NCBI GenBank assembly: GCA_011947345.1
Contig: JAAVTG010000561.1
Coordinates: 186,001 to 250,000, forward strand
DNA: 64,000 bases
Source: Phytophthora quininea
Taxonomy: Eukaryota > Oomycota > Peronosporomycetes > Peronosporales > Peronosporaceae
Direction: 5' to 3'
Shown here: positions 1-12,577 of the stretch, piece after piece
Layout: each line of letters begins with the position of its first letter
Position numbering within the stretch: position 1 is the first letter of the stretch
Program-made: the position numbers and the translations under genes
Notes under the pieces: generated by a model
The model's database searches: none
Told to the model about the DNA's origin: nothing
What the model saw: the letters and a program-made list of their open reading frames with translations, nothing else

Positions 1-303
1 CTCGAGGTCGAGACGCCATCCAGACGCTTCTCTTCTACCGGAAGGAAGTCGAAAGGAGACGGCGATTAGACCCGAACGATTCTCGTACTGGGGAGCAGGT
101 GTAAAGGGAGTCGCTCACTTGCCGGCTGCAGTCCGTAGGTATACATCAGTCTCGACGCTGGTGTCGACGTCCACGCTGATCCGATGGATATCTCGGCAGC
201 TTTTGTCCGTCATCATAACCAAGACAAACATTTCCGTTTTTACTTGAAATCTGGCTCGTCACTTGAGCATTATCCATAATCCGTCCCCAGCCACAAGTGT
301 CAA
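1..303. other. Left-edge non-coding stretch
   Basis: No convincing coding region, RNA gene or repeat is seen here. The short open frames on either strand have no recognisable motif. The stretch probably holds the promoter and 5' untranslated region of the FAM210-like gene that follows. Confidence 0.5.
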
Positions 304-1023
304 TTGGCACAAGTGTCTCGGATGCTGGGCGCTCGTCTCGCTCGGCCCATGGGCATCTTGGCGCACCGCTTGCCGGCGCTGCAGCGGACACCTCTCCGCT
401 TGCCACCCCACTTCTTCGTGCAGTATCCGCCCCCGCGTCGCGTCAGCCAAGCCCCCAAGTGGCTCGCCGTTCGCTCGACGTCGTCTGTGTCCAAAGCTGC
501 CAGTGAAGAAGCGTCCATGTCCCACTTAGAGACTCAAGGACCTGTGGCGCAAGTACGGCGTGGTGGCTATCGGCACGTACTTCTCGCTCTACGGTGCGGT
601 GCTGGGCTCGTTCTACGTGGCCATCAGCCAGGGCTGGGTGCGCACCAACAAGCGCACGAGCTCCAAGGACGGGGAGGAGTCCTTCAACCTCGTCACCACC
701 ACCAACAAGTACGTGGACAAATGATCTAATATTACTATAAACTTGTCTGATGGATCGTTTATTGCTGCAGGTTCGTCAAGTTTGCAGAGGAATTGGGCAT
801 TGCGCAGTACTTGGAAGTAGAGCGCGTCAACTCCAAGACTGGCACGTTTCTGCTGGCCTGGATCGCCACCAAGTTCTCGGAGCCGCTGAGACTGGCGCTG
901 ACCATCGCCGTGACGCCGAGGATCGCCCGCTTTGTAGGACGCGCGCCGAAGCTGCCGCCCAAAGCGCCGCTGATCAAGAAGCAGGCAGCAAAGCAGACGA
1001 CAAAGCCACAGCCCAAGGCCTAA
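304..1023 (+). CDS. FAM210/DUF1279-like mitochondrial membrane protein
   Basis: The DUF1279 core is visible. From about 530 it reads LKDLWRKYGVVAIGTYFSLY, followed by a hydrophobic stretch, and after an intron it continues as KFAEELGIAQYLEVERVN and a basic proline-rich tail ending at TAA 1021-1023. The intron at 709-770 is clear (GTACGT ... CTGCAG) and keeps the frame. The N-terminal part (ATG at 304 or 322, beginning MLGARLARPM) is rich in Arg, Ala and Ser and lacks acids, as expected of a mitochondrial presequence. Its frame differs from the DUF1279 frame, so either a very short intron ends at the CTTAG near 529 or there is a base error. FAM210 proteins are mitochondrial membrane proteins linked to organelle translation and homeostasis. 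The family call is from the domain; the exact start is inferred. Confidence 0.75.
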
Positions 1024-1506
1024 CCGAAATCAACGGACAGAAGTGACCACAATAATTTCTGAGAGATGGAGGTTGTTGTGCTGCTTGGGCAGGTTGTTTT
1101 GAACGGACTGGGACTGCCTGAAGAACCTAAAGAGATAGACAGGTGCAGTCGGCTTGGGATATCCTTCAATTGCTTCATTCTGACGACTTGCTGTGAGTGT
1201 TTTCTTGCTAGAAGTTGGCGTTGATGGTTTGCCGACCTGATTGAAAAATAGCACTTGGATTGTGTGACCTTTGAAATAGTCTTTGCTGGATCGGTGTCGA
1301 AGCTGTGACTGAAGCCCCTCCTGTCTCCGCCGTACGTTTGTGTTGAGGGTAGCGCAGGCCACTGGGTGCTAGCCTGTTGCTGACGAGTGCTCTGTATCGA
1401 CAGGATGCGGCAGTAGCTACGAGAACACTGAATGGCAATCGACAAGACCGGCGCTAGCAGACACCAGTAGCATCCTGACCCCACAGAATTAGCAGTCGCT
1501 CGCTAT
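1024..1506. other. Intergenic region, nothing recognised
   Basis: About 480 bases lie between the FAM210-like stop and the ATG at 1507. Open frames on the minus strand have no recognisable domain or compositional support. The region is presumed to hold the terminator of the first gene and the promoter of the next. Confidence 0.5.
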
Positions 1507-4273
1507 ATGAGTGCTGCTCTACCTCCGTGCGTGTGGGAAGCAAGCGATTTTGCTCTGATGCTAACATCTTATTTGCTTTGGTGTTGTTGTGCTGCAGTCG
1601 GGGACCACCGCCCCGCGGCCCACCGCCTGGGCAGCCTCCAGGCTATCCGCAAGCTCGAGGACCACCGCCGGGCTTTGCGCCACCAAGAGGGCCTCCCCAG
1701 GTTGGTTCTGCCAGTATTTCCATGTGTGAATTGGTTTGAAACTAATCGACGCTGTAAAATGTGATAGGAGCCCCGCCAGGCCGAGGACCGCCAGGAGCCC
1801 CGCCTGGTCGAGGACCACCACCAGGGGCACCACCTGGGGCTCCACCAGCCGAGGACCACCACCTGGGGCACCACCTGGAGCCCCACCAAGTCGAGGACCA
1901 CCACCTGGGGCTCCACCAAGTCGAGGGCCACCATCAGGGGCACCCCTGGGGCATCACCCGCTCGAGGGCCACCGCCGGGTGCCCCACCAGGGCGAGGACC
2001 ACCACCGGGGCACCTCCTGGAGCCCCGCCAAGTCGAGGACCACCACCGGGAGCCCCACCAGGGCGAGGACCACCACCTGGGGCTCCACCAGGGGCACCAC
2101 CAGGACGAGGACCCCCGCCGGGAGCACCTCCTGGAATTCCTGCCGGGGCGATTCCAGGTACAGTAACATTTGAAACTTGCCACGAGTGCAACGTTATGGT
2201 GGTGTCGACAATTTGCTAACAGCGCGAAATATGTTTCAGGTGGCCCTCCACGTGGGCCCCCGCCAGGTGCACCGCCAGGTATGCGTGGTGCTCCCCAGGA
2301 GCCCCACCAGGCCAACCTCCAGCAGCTCGGGCACCACCACCAGGGATGCCGCCCAGAGGTCTACCTCCCGGAATGGCGCCACCAGGTGCAGCACCGCCAG
2401 GGATGCCGCCGCGTGGACCCCCAGGTGCTCCTCCAGGTATGCCACCGCGCGGCGCACCGGGCGCGCCACCAGGTATGCCGCCACGCGGTCCGCCAGGTGC
2501 ACCCCGGGAATGCCTCCAGAGGACCTCCAGGTGCGCCGCCAGGCATGCCGCCTCGGGGGCCTCCGGGAGCGCCTCCTGCAATGCCGGGTGCTCTGCCACG
2601 AGGACCGCCTCCAGGTTTTCCGCCCCCGAGGGCCCCACCCGGCCCACCAGGCGTACTGCCGTCAGCAGAAACACTACCGGGAGCTGTCGCCGCCACGGAA
2701 GGTAAGCGAGCGCATTCGTGTTTATTTGCCGTGTGAATTTCAAGCTAACATTTGTTCATGACTGCGTAGACGTACCGCGGGGACCCCAGGCGTCCCGCCT
2801 CCGCGAGGCCCTCCTCGAGCTCCTCCTCCGGGCATGATGGCTCGCGGACCACCGCCTCGTGGCCCTGGGGCGGCCCCGGTCACACCTTCTCCTGGCGGCG
2901 CTTTCGCTGCTCGCTTCGGCAAACTCTCCGTCAAGGTGCTGCGTGCTTTTGACTTGAAGAAGTTGGGCATGATGGACACGGCAGACCCGTACGTGAAGCT
3001 CACAATCGGCACGCAGAACGTGCAAACAAAGGTCGTTGAAAGCGGCGGCAAGACCCCTGAGTTCAACGAAAGCTTTGATTTCAACATTGCTACGGAGAAG
3101 GAGTTGGTGGTCGAAGTCTGGGACCAAGAAAGGGTGGTCAGGACAGGTTCATGGCCCAGGCCAAGGTCGAGATCGTGCCGTGGCTCGCCAAGGGTGGCTT
3201 CGAAGGGGATATTGAGCTGCAGGACCGCGAAGGTGGCCCTGCAGGGAAATTAGCGGTGAACGCCAAATTTACGAAACCCGAAGCTGCCGCCGCCGGACCG
3301 GTGAAAGCACCACCAATGGCGCCCCGATACTCTCTGGCCCCGCTGTCGCACCGCTGCCACCCGGTTCGAATGCGATTTCGGTGCCTGGAGCACCGCCAGT
3401 GGCCCCGTCAGAGCCGCCCCGAGATCCGAACGGTAAGTTTACTGACAAGGAGATCTTGGAAGCTTTCCAGGCCTTTGATTTGGACCACAACAATTACGTT
3501 GGCGCTGCCGAAATCCGACACGTGCTCATCAACATCGGCGAAGCTCCGACGGACGAGGAGGTGGACGAGATGATCAAGATGGTCGACAAGGACGGAGATG
3601 GCCAGGTGAGTTTTGACGAGTTCTACGCCATGGTCACGAAAGGAAGCAGCCACCGCCCGGACTGGGCGTTGCTGCAGCCTCACCTGACAAGGCTGCAGCT
3701 GCGGCTCCAGGAGCTGCTGCGACGGGTGCCCAGGCCATCCAGCTGCGCAATCAACGCAAGATAGCTCTTGAAGAGTTTGCTCGTGACAACGGTATTAAGC
3801 CTGAAAGTGTCAAGAAGGCGTACAAGCGGTTCCAGGCCACGGACAAGGACGGATCCGGTCAAATTGACTACTCGGAGTTCTGCGAGGTGCTGCAGGTGGA
3901 CCCGTCGCCGCAGTGCGAGAAGGTGTTCCAGTTGTTCGACAACGACAAGACTGGGCGCATCGACGTGCGCGAGTTTATGATCGCATTGTCGAACTTCACG
4001 GGCGCCGAGAAGGAGGAGAAGCTCAAGTTCGCCTTCCTGGTGTTCGACGAGGACGGCAACGGCGTCATCACGCGACAGGAGCTCATGAAGATCCTCAAGG
4101 CCAACCACATGGCCACGAGCGAGGCCGAGGTGTCTCGCAAGGCGGACACCATTATGTCCCAGGGCGATAAGGACGGCGATGGCGTCATCTCGTTCGACGA
4201 GTTCTCGGTTGTGAGCAAGAAGTTCCCCAATATTTTATTCCCCGCCTACACCCTCGGCACGGTAAAGGATTAG
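1507..4273 (+). CDS. Proline/glycine-rich protein with C2 domain and six EF-hands
   Basis: Exon 1 (1507-1526) starts MSAALPP and joins after intron 1527-1597 to a long Gly-Pro-Ala repeat region coded to about 2.83 kb (units such as [15 protein letters not shown]), with further introns near 1701, 2157-2239 and 2700-2768. A C2 domain follows (about 2,920-3,240: [20 protein letters not shown], then [10 protein letters not shown]). After it come six EF-hand loops: [60 protein letters not shown] and [12 protein letters not shown]. The combination predicts a calcium- and lipid-responsive protein. The frame slips near 3,130 (GAAAGGG), near 3,310 and near 3,642 (GAAAGG), with no suitable splice sites, so base-call errors are likely. 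Stop is at 4271-4273. The architecture is directly visible; the cellular role is unknown. Confidence 0.75.
1598..2700 (+). repeat. Codon-level Gly-Pro-Ala repeat array inside the C2/EF-hand gene
   Basis: Highly repetitive GC-rich DNA built from variants of CCA-GGG-GCA-CCA and CGA-GGA-CCA-CCA codons. It encodes imperfect [10 protein letters not shown] and [12 protein letters not shown] units interrupted by short introns. Frame wobble in the middle (about 1,850-1,980, where His-rich EDHHLG runs appear in the proline frame) suggests slippage or base-call errors. This is a low-complexity coding repeat, not a CRISPR-type array. Confidence 0.7.
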
Positions 4274-4370
4274 TAGCATCGCGACAATAAAGTCAAGTTT
4301 TTCGACCATCGAAAGGTAGTACTACTAGTTGCATACAAATTTCAAGTCGTATATTTTTTGTGAAAAGTTC

Positions 4371-4606
4371 ATGAAGCGTGGGCGAGCGGCAGCTCGCGGC
4401 CCGACGCGGCGCTCCATGCGGCGCAAGAACGTCGTAGTGGACGAAGAGGACGAAGAGGAGGAGGAAGAGGTAGAAGACGCCAGCCAAGAGGAAGAAGACG
4501 AGGATGAAGAGGACGCACCGCCACCGCCCAAATTGACTCGCGCTCAAGCTAAGAAACAAGAGCAACAGAAGAAAACAAAGGGGCGGAAGGTTAAAAAGAG
4601 GATGAG

Positions 4607-4644
<38 letters not shown>

Positions 4645-7600
4645 AGAGGATGAGGAAGAAGAAGAGGAGGCAGACGCTGAAGAGCGACGCAAACCGCCGA
4701 GAACTAGATCCCGCAAGCCTCAACTAAGAGGTGCCAAGCAGCCCCCAAAGAAAAACAGAGGAGGAAGATTATTGACTCGGAGGACGAAGATGAAGAAGAT
4801 GACGATGAAGAGGAGGATGAGGACGATGATGAAGAAGAAGAGGCTGAAGTAGATGAGGATGAAGACGACGATGACGATGAGGATGACGAGGGTGACGAAG
4901 AAGAAGAAGAAGTGCTGCCCAGAACGAGGAAGCGAGAAGCTGCCAAGAAAGAGACTGGGCGGTCGGTGACTCCTACGAGAGGAAAGACGAGGGCTGCAGA
5001 AGCCAAGCGAGCGAACGAGAAGAAGGCCACGAAGAAGCAGACAAAGAAAAAGGAGGAGACGGTCGAGGAGTCTGAGGAGGAGCAAGAAGAGAAGGAAGAG
5101 AGTGCGAAGAGTGAGGGCAAGAACGACGAGTCAGCGAGCGAGCCGCCGTCTGCAGCTGCCACACCGTCGTCGTCGCCTGTGAAGCGCAAGGGCTTGTCCA
5201 TTGACACGCTGATGAACAATGCGGACGAGGAGGAGGAAAAGTCGGGGCAAGAAGATGTGGAAATGACGCCGGCGTCGTCGGATACAGGGTCGGACCCAAA
5301 TGAAGTCCCAGAGCAGCATTTTCGCGAGTTGCTGAGTGGCGCCACCACCGAACAGAAGCTCTTGGAGGTGCAGGATTTCACCACCAAAACCGGAATATTG
5401 TACTTCGTGGAGCTAACACGTGCCATGTTATTTCTTTTGGCAGGTCTTGACGAATGCTTGCGGGCGGTTGATACGAGAAGGAAAGTCTCCAAGCCGATTG
5501 TTTGCTGTTGGATTGCTTGGCGCCGTGAAGGCAGACCCCTCGGTAGGTATCACTGCATTCCACACATTTACTCTATCGACTGATTTTCTTTTGCATCCAT
5601 TGTAGCGGTTTGGTCAGCCATCCGTGCGCAAATACCTGCTGCGGTTACTGCGGTCGAAGCACTACCTTGGCATGAAGGACTTGATCGACCATGGAAAGAA
5701 ACCAGGCACAGCTGCCGCTTTGGGGTCAAGCTCCATGGGCAGTGCTGTATCTAACGATAATCTCGAAATCTCACTCCCCGTGCTAGTGTCAAATGTTTTG
5801 GTGCAGGTCATGAAGGTGCGTGTTCCAAACTTACTGCTTGTTGACCAATTCACGAGCAATTCATTTTATTCGTGCAGGACTTGAACGATTGGCCCGTGGA
5901 TAGCGTCAAAGTGTTTCTGGACGATTCATTGTATTCTCGAGTCTGGGTGGATCGCGAGCTAAGTCAGCTTTTCGTGCAGAATGTGAAGACGGTTTTTCAG
6001 GTGGATCAACCTGTTGCCCTTAGCCCGCTCGTTCGAAAGCGTTTCCAAGGAGCCAACGTCATGCAGGAGATGCGGGAGCTGATTACCAACCACATCCGGT
6101 CGCGTCTAGCAGAACTGGAGAAAGAGAAACCTGGCAACATGGGTGGCTCGTCAAATGTTGGCGGCAACCATGCCGTCCGCAATATGATCATGACTCTGGC
6201 CGACTGCGCGAGTATCGCTCAAGTTCGAGTGTTCGCAGCTGAAAACATGGAGACTTGGCTTCAAAACCCGTCTGTCAAAGGTCCTGCCAAAGAACTGCTC
6301 AACAAAATCGTCTCGCTATGCAAGTCTACCAACTCGGAAGACATTGCCACGGTGGATTTATTGCTGAGATTGAAGCTGAAGTCGACAATGTTTCAGCTAA
6401 AGGTGGAGGCGATTACGCATTTAGTGCGGAACCATCCAGTGTATTTGAAGCGCGCCTTTCAATGTTCATATCGCGGGAGCGGCCAAACAACATGTCGCGG
6501 GATGTGGACAACATTAAAATGCTTCAGCACATCTTCCGGGCCTCGCGCTCAACGTCTACGTCGTCTGGCGGCATCCTCGGCAGCCCCGATGATTTGTTTT
6601 ATCGCCGCCCCATCGAACACCAAGGTACTCTTGCTAGTCGTGAGCTCGCACGAGTGTTTCGCGAAATGGCCAGTGTGTCTGACGTGGCTCCTGTGCTTAA
6701 GACGATTGTTCGCAAGATCCTGAAGCAACTCACGTTTGAGCAGGTGGACATTAAGGCGCTTTGCGTTGGAATTCTGGATAATGACGGCCATTGGGACTCG
6801 CTGGCGGGCGATGCACGCGTTCTAGATTATATGGGACTCGTTACTGGCATCGTGTGGCTGATTCTACTTATGCGAGGAGCAGCCGTGAAAAGCCTTCAAA
6901 TCCAACAGTCTAATACAACTAACCGTCAAGGTGCAGGATCAACTGCCCTTGGGTCGTCAGGACTCAAGCACGGAGGCACTCAAGCTATCCCACGTCGAAA
7001 TTCCAGTCAGCCACTCCCTGTATCCCGAACAAACAGGCTTGGCCCACCGAAAAACAAACAGCCGTTAAGCAAGACCGGGTCATTTACTGCAAGTCATGCA
7101 CATGTTGGTCCTTCCAGTGGCAATCCCACTACCCACTCTACAACCAGCACTGGCAACGGTTCATCGGAAGGGTCAAAAACGGTGAAGATATCTGTCTGGG
7201 CTAAAGAGGAATTGCAACAGGCACTAGCTTTTGTGCAACGAGAGGCGATTATTTGTTGTCGCGACATCCTCCGACACTTCGGGCTTAGCGGTGACTCGCC
7301 TTTTGAGAAGATGCTGTACGAGGCCATTGTGAAGAAGCTATTATTTCTTGACATTCCTGCCGATGTCCAGCCTACAGAACACGATCGAACGTGCTTTCAG
7401 TCTACAAAAGAAGATATTCCTGTCCACGAAGACTCGCTGGAGCTTTTAACCAGTCTGTACAGTTCGTGCAAGTCAATCGACCGCGTGGAGGCTTTACGAA
7501 CACTTGAGACTATGGTCTTCCGCGGCGCTGAGGCTCAAATGCATCGAGAAGATCTGTGGCGTCATCACCACGACGATCTCATCGCATATGCGCAGAATGG

Positions 7601-10600
7601 CGGCGTACTTGGTATCGAGGTGAAAGGCAGTCAATTCATCCAATACTTATTGAAACTTGCTCAGGTACAGTATGACAAGATGGCTCTGCACGGGAATGTA
7701 CTTATTCTAATGTTTTGAATATGTATTGCACAGTGGGATAGTGGTGATGAGAAACAAGAACAGGAATTTTGTCATTCCAGCCGCTTCTGGATCTGCTGCT
7801 CGATTCTGCTGGTAAGTCGGTGCACAACCAAGTAAAGGAACGTCGACTTTAGTCTGACTTTACCTTCATTCTGCAGGTTGTTGGATGTTTCAATCCCAAT
7901 ACCGTGGGAACTTATTTGTGGGAGGAGTTCCCGACGTTGCGGGGATTAATGCAGATGGTGATCACTGGCAGGTACACCTTCCCAGCGATTAGCGCTTCCG
8001 ATTCGTTGCTACTTGGCAAGCACAAGGAGGCATTCCCAGATTTGATCCAGGGTAATGTGCAGCTGCGTGATTATGAACAGCAATTGTTGCAAATAAACCA
8101 GGCAGACCCCGCGGTCGCAGCTGACCCCCGATGCTCTTTGATGCTGGCGGGTTGGCCCGTAAGCCTCCACCTGCAATTTTGGAGCATCTGCGCACGCTTG
8201 ACCGCAAATTCAAGCTGGGCGTACGACTTCGTCTGAGCAGAAAGAAAGACTTTCTCATGGAAATGGTTACAGGGACTAACGATAAAGAGGCCGCACAAGG
8301 CGCTAAACCAGCCAGCACTGCTGTCGAGAGCGTGTCGTGGATCGCCGACATTGTTTGCGACGATTTCGATACTGTGCAGTATCTCCCATATGGATGCTTG
8401 TGCCAGCTCCTTCTGCTTGCATTGCGTCCAGCGAAATCGCAGGCATTGAACCAGCCAGCGCTTGCTCAAATCATCCCGCGATTGTTGACAAAATTGCGGG
8501 ACTATCTTTCCAGTGGAAGCGACAAGTCAGACGTGGCTGCAAATGTTGTGTTGTATTATTTGGAGTGTTTCAACTCACCGGAGCTGTCCACCAGACGGGT
8601 GGCAGCTCATATTCTTTACTTGTTGACGACTCCACGTAACGTCGACGAACTTGTGGGTGAATTTCTTCTGTCAGATGCATCTGGTGCTGGAGATACGATG
8701 AATTTCTCGTGGCTGGGCGAATTGACCAAATTGCCCTGCTACAGCAATGTCCGAAGCAAAATCTTCCGCTCTCTTGAGAATTTGCTAGAGCTGGAAGCTT
8801 CAATTCCTTCTCTGCGGATGTGTGTGAAGGCTTTACATAATTTTTCAAAAGACAGTGGGATCGCGAGCAGTATCAATGAGATGACGGATGGCGAGACCAA
8901 TCATCCGAAAAAATCAGCTATTGAGCAATCGCTTTTGCTGGCGGGTGCATATGGCCGCCTTCTTGCTAGCCGAGACTTTGCAGCCATTCTGCTGCTAAAG
9001 GACCAAGAGATGTACGCGATTACGGTGGAGGTCATTTGGCGCGCGATTGAATTGCAACTGGAACTCGCTCCTCAACTCAAGGCAACGTCTGGGATTAGCT
9101 TTTCAGACTGTAAAGTGTTTTACGTGACGGATGGAGCGAACAATATTCGGGAGATCAAGCTACCGCTCCCGATCATTCATGGTGCCATCCAGGTGCTTTG
9201 CTCGCCGCATGCACACGAATGCGCAGACAGCAACCGGACTGCTCTTTGCTGTTCGAAGCTGACGCAAAGCTTATTTCCAAAAGCTACATCCAGCGGTGCT
9301 ATTCTTTCTAGTACGGGTCTTATTGCCACGAAAGATCCTCGCCTCTATCCAGACGACTTGTTAGCGAGGCTCGCCACTACGGCTTCTTCTACGAATGCGT
9401 ACTTGTGTGCAACTGCTATTCGAGCCATGTCGAGTGAATCATTATGGAAACTGTTAGAGCAATCGGCTTTGACGGAGCAATGTCTTGATACAGCTTTACA
9501 TACAGTTCTAGAGATGGTCCAGAAGACTGAAAGCAAGGCTGTTTCTAGCCTGCTTGCAGTTTCCAAGGCGTCGGATGTCTCTGATGCGGCTGACGTTTTG
9601 TTAATGCAGCTAAGCGCGTATGACATTGATGGAGGAGCTTCGTTGTACTCAGCACAGGTAATGGAGAAGTTGAAACGTCTACGCGAGTGGCTTCAAGAAC
9701 GTAGCTCGTCAGAGTCAACCTCTGCTATGGTTACTGACGAGGATGACGAAGAAGCACTTTTGCTATCAGAAGGGTTTTCTACCTTCCAAATCCAGGCGGG
9801 TGATACGGCAACTCCGTCGATTATGACACCGTTCTACTCGGAGCCAATGGCGGAGGCTCCAACTGTCGCCCAAGTTCCGAAACATTCCAAGCAGACGTTG
9901 AGTGACGTAGAACTTGTCGAAAAACATACAGTATTACAACCCGCTCACGTAGTGATGGTTCATCTGTGTTCAAGGGACTGGAGAGGGAGCTCAAGCGAAC
10001 GTCTAGCGCTGAATCACTTCCAAATGTTGCTGCTCCTGAAGATCTAGTCTACGCAATGAGTCAAATGGTGCGTGGATCATGTCCGAAAAGTGCGGGAAAT
10101 GAAACGAGGCATACTGCAGCTGAATTGTGGGCGCTGCACATATCATTACTTCATCTCGCGCGTGCATCCTGTAACTCATCTGCTGCTGTTGCTCAAGTCG
10201 CCAAGGCACTGATTTTAGTTGTGGACCATTTGCCCACTTGCACAGTGTCGACCACCGCAACGAATGCTGCGGATTCGTGCGGCGGGCGCTGGACAATCTC
10301 GACGATCTTATCGATTCGTACTCTGCTGCTGTGAGTTTTGTTAGCCACGTGGCCCAGATTTCTGTGATCGAGGGACTGAACAAACTTCAAGACCAGACAA
10401 TAGCGTTGGATGTGTTATCCGTTCTACAACGGATTGTCCACTTCGTCAAACAGATCATTGTGTGGTGGAAAGCGCGGTCTTTGCCACTGCGTCTGGATTC
10501 GATGGCGTTGCACAGTCTGATGGTGCTCGTAAAGGAAGTGGAGGTGCTGCAACGTTTAAATACTAGTACACCCAGAAGGCTTTCTGATTCAAGTGCGCTT

Positions 10601-11475
10601 GGCCTTGTGACGGCTTTTGCGCAGGATCAATGTGAGGAAACCACGATGCTGAATATCCTAGAGCCAATCGTAACCGCAGACCCACATCTTGGGACTCTGT
10701 ACGACATCGCCCTCCATGCAGACATTAAACGAGATCTCGTCCGGGTATGTACACAATTGCGAATGCTTTTTAAACGTAGACTAACAACTACTATTATGTC
10801 GCAGGCTCTGCATTCCCAGCATCCCAAACTTGTAGCTAGAATTCTCGACATATTAAATCCTGGGTGGAAAGCGTTTATCAGTCTTGATGTTGCGGAGCAG
10901 CAGCACGAGACCGATATTGAAGATCACGTCGAGGTGGACGACGTTACTGCGCGAGGTGGACGTAGTAAGCGCAGCTCATCGTCAACTCAACAGCAACAAG
11001 TGGTGCAGTTGCTGACCGGCCTTGCAAGTGAGGATCCACTTGCTTCGGCGCCCCTGACATGGCCACGATCACCCAGGGGCTGCAAGCGATCGATTATCTG
11101 TGCTCGATGCCAGAGCAAGAGGATGTTGTTGCCGCGCTGCTGCGACGCAGTGCTGCGTTTGTCGCCACGTTGCTTGTGGCCGACTCGGTGACGAAAGGAA
11201 CGATGACGGCGCTGTGCCAAACGCTGCTCAATCTCATGAAGTTCGACTCGGCTTGCGTGGATGCAGTCATGCGCCAGTACGTTCAGTGTCTACGTGTTGT
11301 TCGTCCGGGGCTGAAGGAAACGGCGGTGACCCACGTGTTAGAATTCTTGGCATTCGCCGACGCGCAACAACGGCGGCAGATCCTGCAGCAGCTCTTCGAC
11401 GATCCTAGCGAGATCTCGAAAGCCAAGTTGGGAGTCTACCTGAACAGTGACACGTTCCGTTCGCTGCTTAATTGA
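4371..11475 (+). CDS. INTS1: Integrator complex subunit 1
   Basis: The core segment after the intron ending near 5,878 reads NDWPVDSVKVFLDDSLYSRV and continues WVDRELSQLFVQNVKTVFQ, which matches the most conserved block of Integrator subunit 1. That protein is a scaffold of the nuclear complex that cleaves snRNA and other nascent transcripts. Helical repeat segments follow to the C-terminus (DTFRSLLN, stop 11473-11475), giving well over 2,000 residues as in the family. The N-terminus (ATG 4371, MKRGRAAARG) is followed by an unusually long run of Glu/Asp and Lys/Arg coded by GAA/GAG/AAG tracts (4,440-4,900). Introns are seen near 5,444, 5,545-5,605, 5,816-5,878, 7,663-7,732, 7,812-7,877 and 10,747-10,804. 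Frame slips without introns occur near 6,450, 8,125 (CCCCC), 9,940, 10,240 and 11,055 (CCCC), probably sequencing errors. The gene ends tail to tail with PIG-F, 37 bases apart. Confidence 0.85.
4440..4900 (+). repeat. GAA/GAG/GAC-rich acidic low-complexity tract in INTS1
   Basis: Purine-rich tandem triplets encode alternating acidic (Glu/Asp) and basic (Lys/Arg) runs, depending on frame. The frame cannot be followed with confidence across it, and the opposite strand shows a spurious poly-serine reading. It looks like a triplet-slippage tract in a disordered N-terminal tail. Confidence 0.7.
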
Positions 11476-11512
11476 AAATTATCCAAAAACTTCTGCCAAG
11501 CGATACTTGAAT

Positions 11513-12519
11513 TCAGTCTCTCTTTGTCGCTTTGGCAGTCGTAGCTCTGAGCACGAGACTGATGAGAACTCCAGCAGCGTGGCCGATCAAAGTTCCATAC
11601 ACACACGTCAGTGGCCATTGCTGGGCATAAAAATAAAAATGAGTTCTAGCAAGCTCATCGGTCAACAAAGTTTGAAATTCTACCTGCCACGGTCGATCCC
11701 AGTCCAACGGAATGGGGAGGGCACCAATATACGCCCCCAACATCGCGCCGATCGTCGAGCACACGAGGTACAGCTCGTGCGAATTCGCCACTTTAATTTC
11801 CAGCAGAAGATCAAGCCACTTGCGTGGCTCACAACCAAAGTGCATCGCCAATGCCATCGTCGTGCAGCTGGACAGCAACACAGCTAGCAGTAATGTCTGC
11901 ACCCACAACCTGCACCAAAAAGTTTAGTAACAAAACTACATGTACAGTAGCATAAAGGATAATTAAAACCTACTCGACAATTGGAGCTCCGAACATGATG
12001 ATGACCACATGGAAGACTGCAGTCCCCACTACAAGACCGAACATTCCTCGTGCGCTCTGCTGCAAAATGCTTTTGTCTTCAGTACGAAGCAGCCAGACAT
12101 CCGAGACCAATAGAACCGCCACAACAGCAAAGATGACGGGCACGAGGCCACGTAGCACGTCGTCTTCCAAGTGACCACCAAACCTAAGGGTACTGTTATA
12201 ATGGAGAGACTATTTACATGTATTTTATCACGTACAAGACGACCGGCAGCCAGCGGGCGATGGCGCCAGGCAGGACGAGCTGCAAAAGCTCGGGGACCGC
12301 CATGAGATGACGCGCCTGCAGTGATGATGCGGCGACAAATTGAGCAATAACTACTGGTAGAAATTGAGTTCTACGATACTGTAGTAAAACTTTTATGGGA
12401 GACTGTGCATCATAGAAAAGAAGTTGCTGGGCGATGGCGTTTACGAGCGAGAAGGTGGCCTTCCGGACGCAGCCAGTGGGCACTAAAGAGGAGAGATCCC
12501 CTGCAACGACATCGACCAT
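11513..12519 (-). CDS. PIGF: GPI-anchor biosynthesis protein PIG-F/Gpi11
   Basis: The diagnostic PIG-F block GAYIGALPIPLDWDRPWQ is present and continues, after a short intron whose translation would read VEFQTLLTD, into QWPLTCVYGTLIGHAAG. PIG-F is an ER membrane protein that partners PIG-O/PIG-G in adding ethanolamine phosphate to GPI anchors. Several hydrophobic segments are visible (for example LVPVIFAVVAVLLVSDVWLL and LLLAVLLSSCTTMALA). Exons are separated by introns near 11,909-11,975 and 12,171-12,215 plus the one inside the signature. The ATG at 12519 (MVDVVAGDLS) is chosen because no upstream in-frame ATG exists. It lies head to head with the small gene starting at 12578 and tail to tail with INTS1. 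Confidence 0.85.
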
Positions 12520-12577
12520 GTCGTGGCCTTCTCGGCCGGCTGGCAACTTTACTAAACTGCCGGAACCAGGAGCCAAA

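Noticed and set aside
1760..2660. Possible CRISPR-like or satellite array
   Set aside because: The period is codon-based and imperfect, has no unique spacers, and encodes a proline-rich protein interrupted by ordinary introns.
1569..2743. Minus-strand Gly/Trp- and Gly/Ala-rich frames
   Set aside because: Antisense shadows of the Gly-Pro-Ala repeat of the C2/EF-hand gene.
4704..5492. Minus-strand reading with a long poly-serine protein
   Set aside because: It is the complement of the GAA/GAG acidic tract and downstream coding sequence of INTS1; the composition is an artefact of the triplet repeat.
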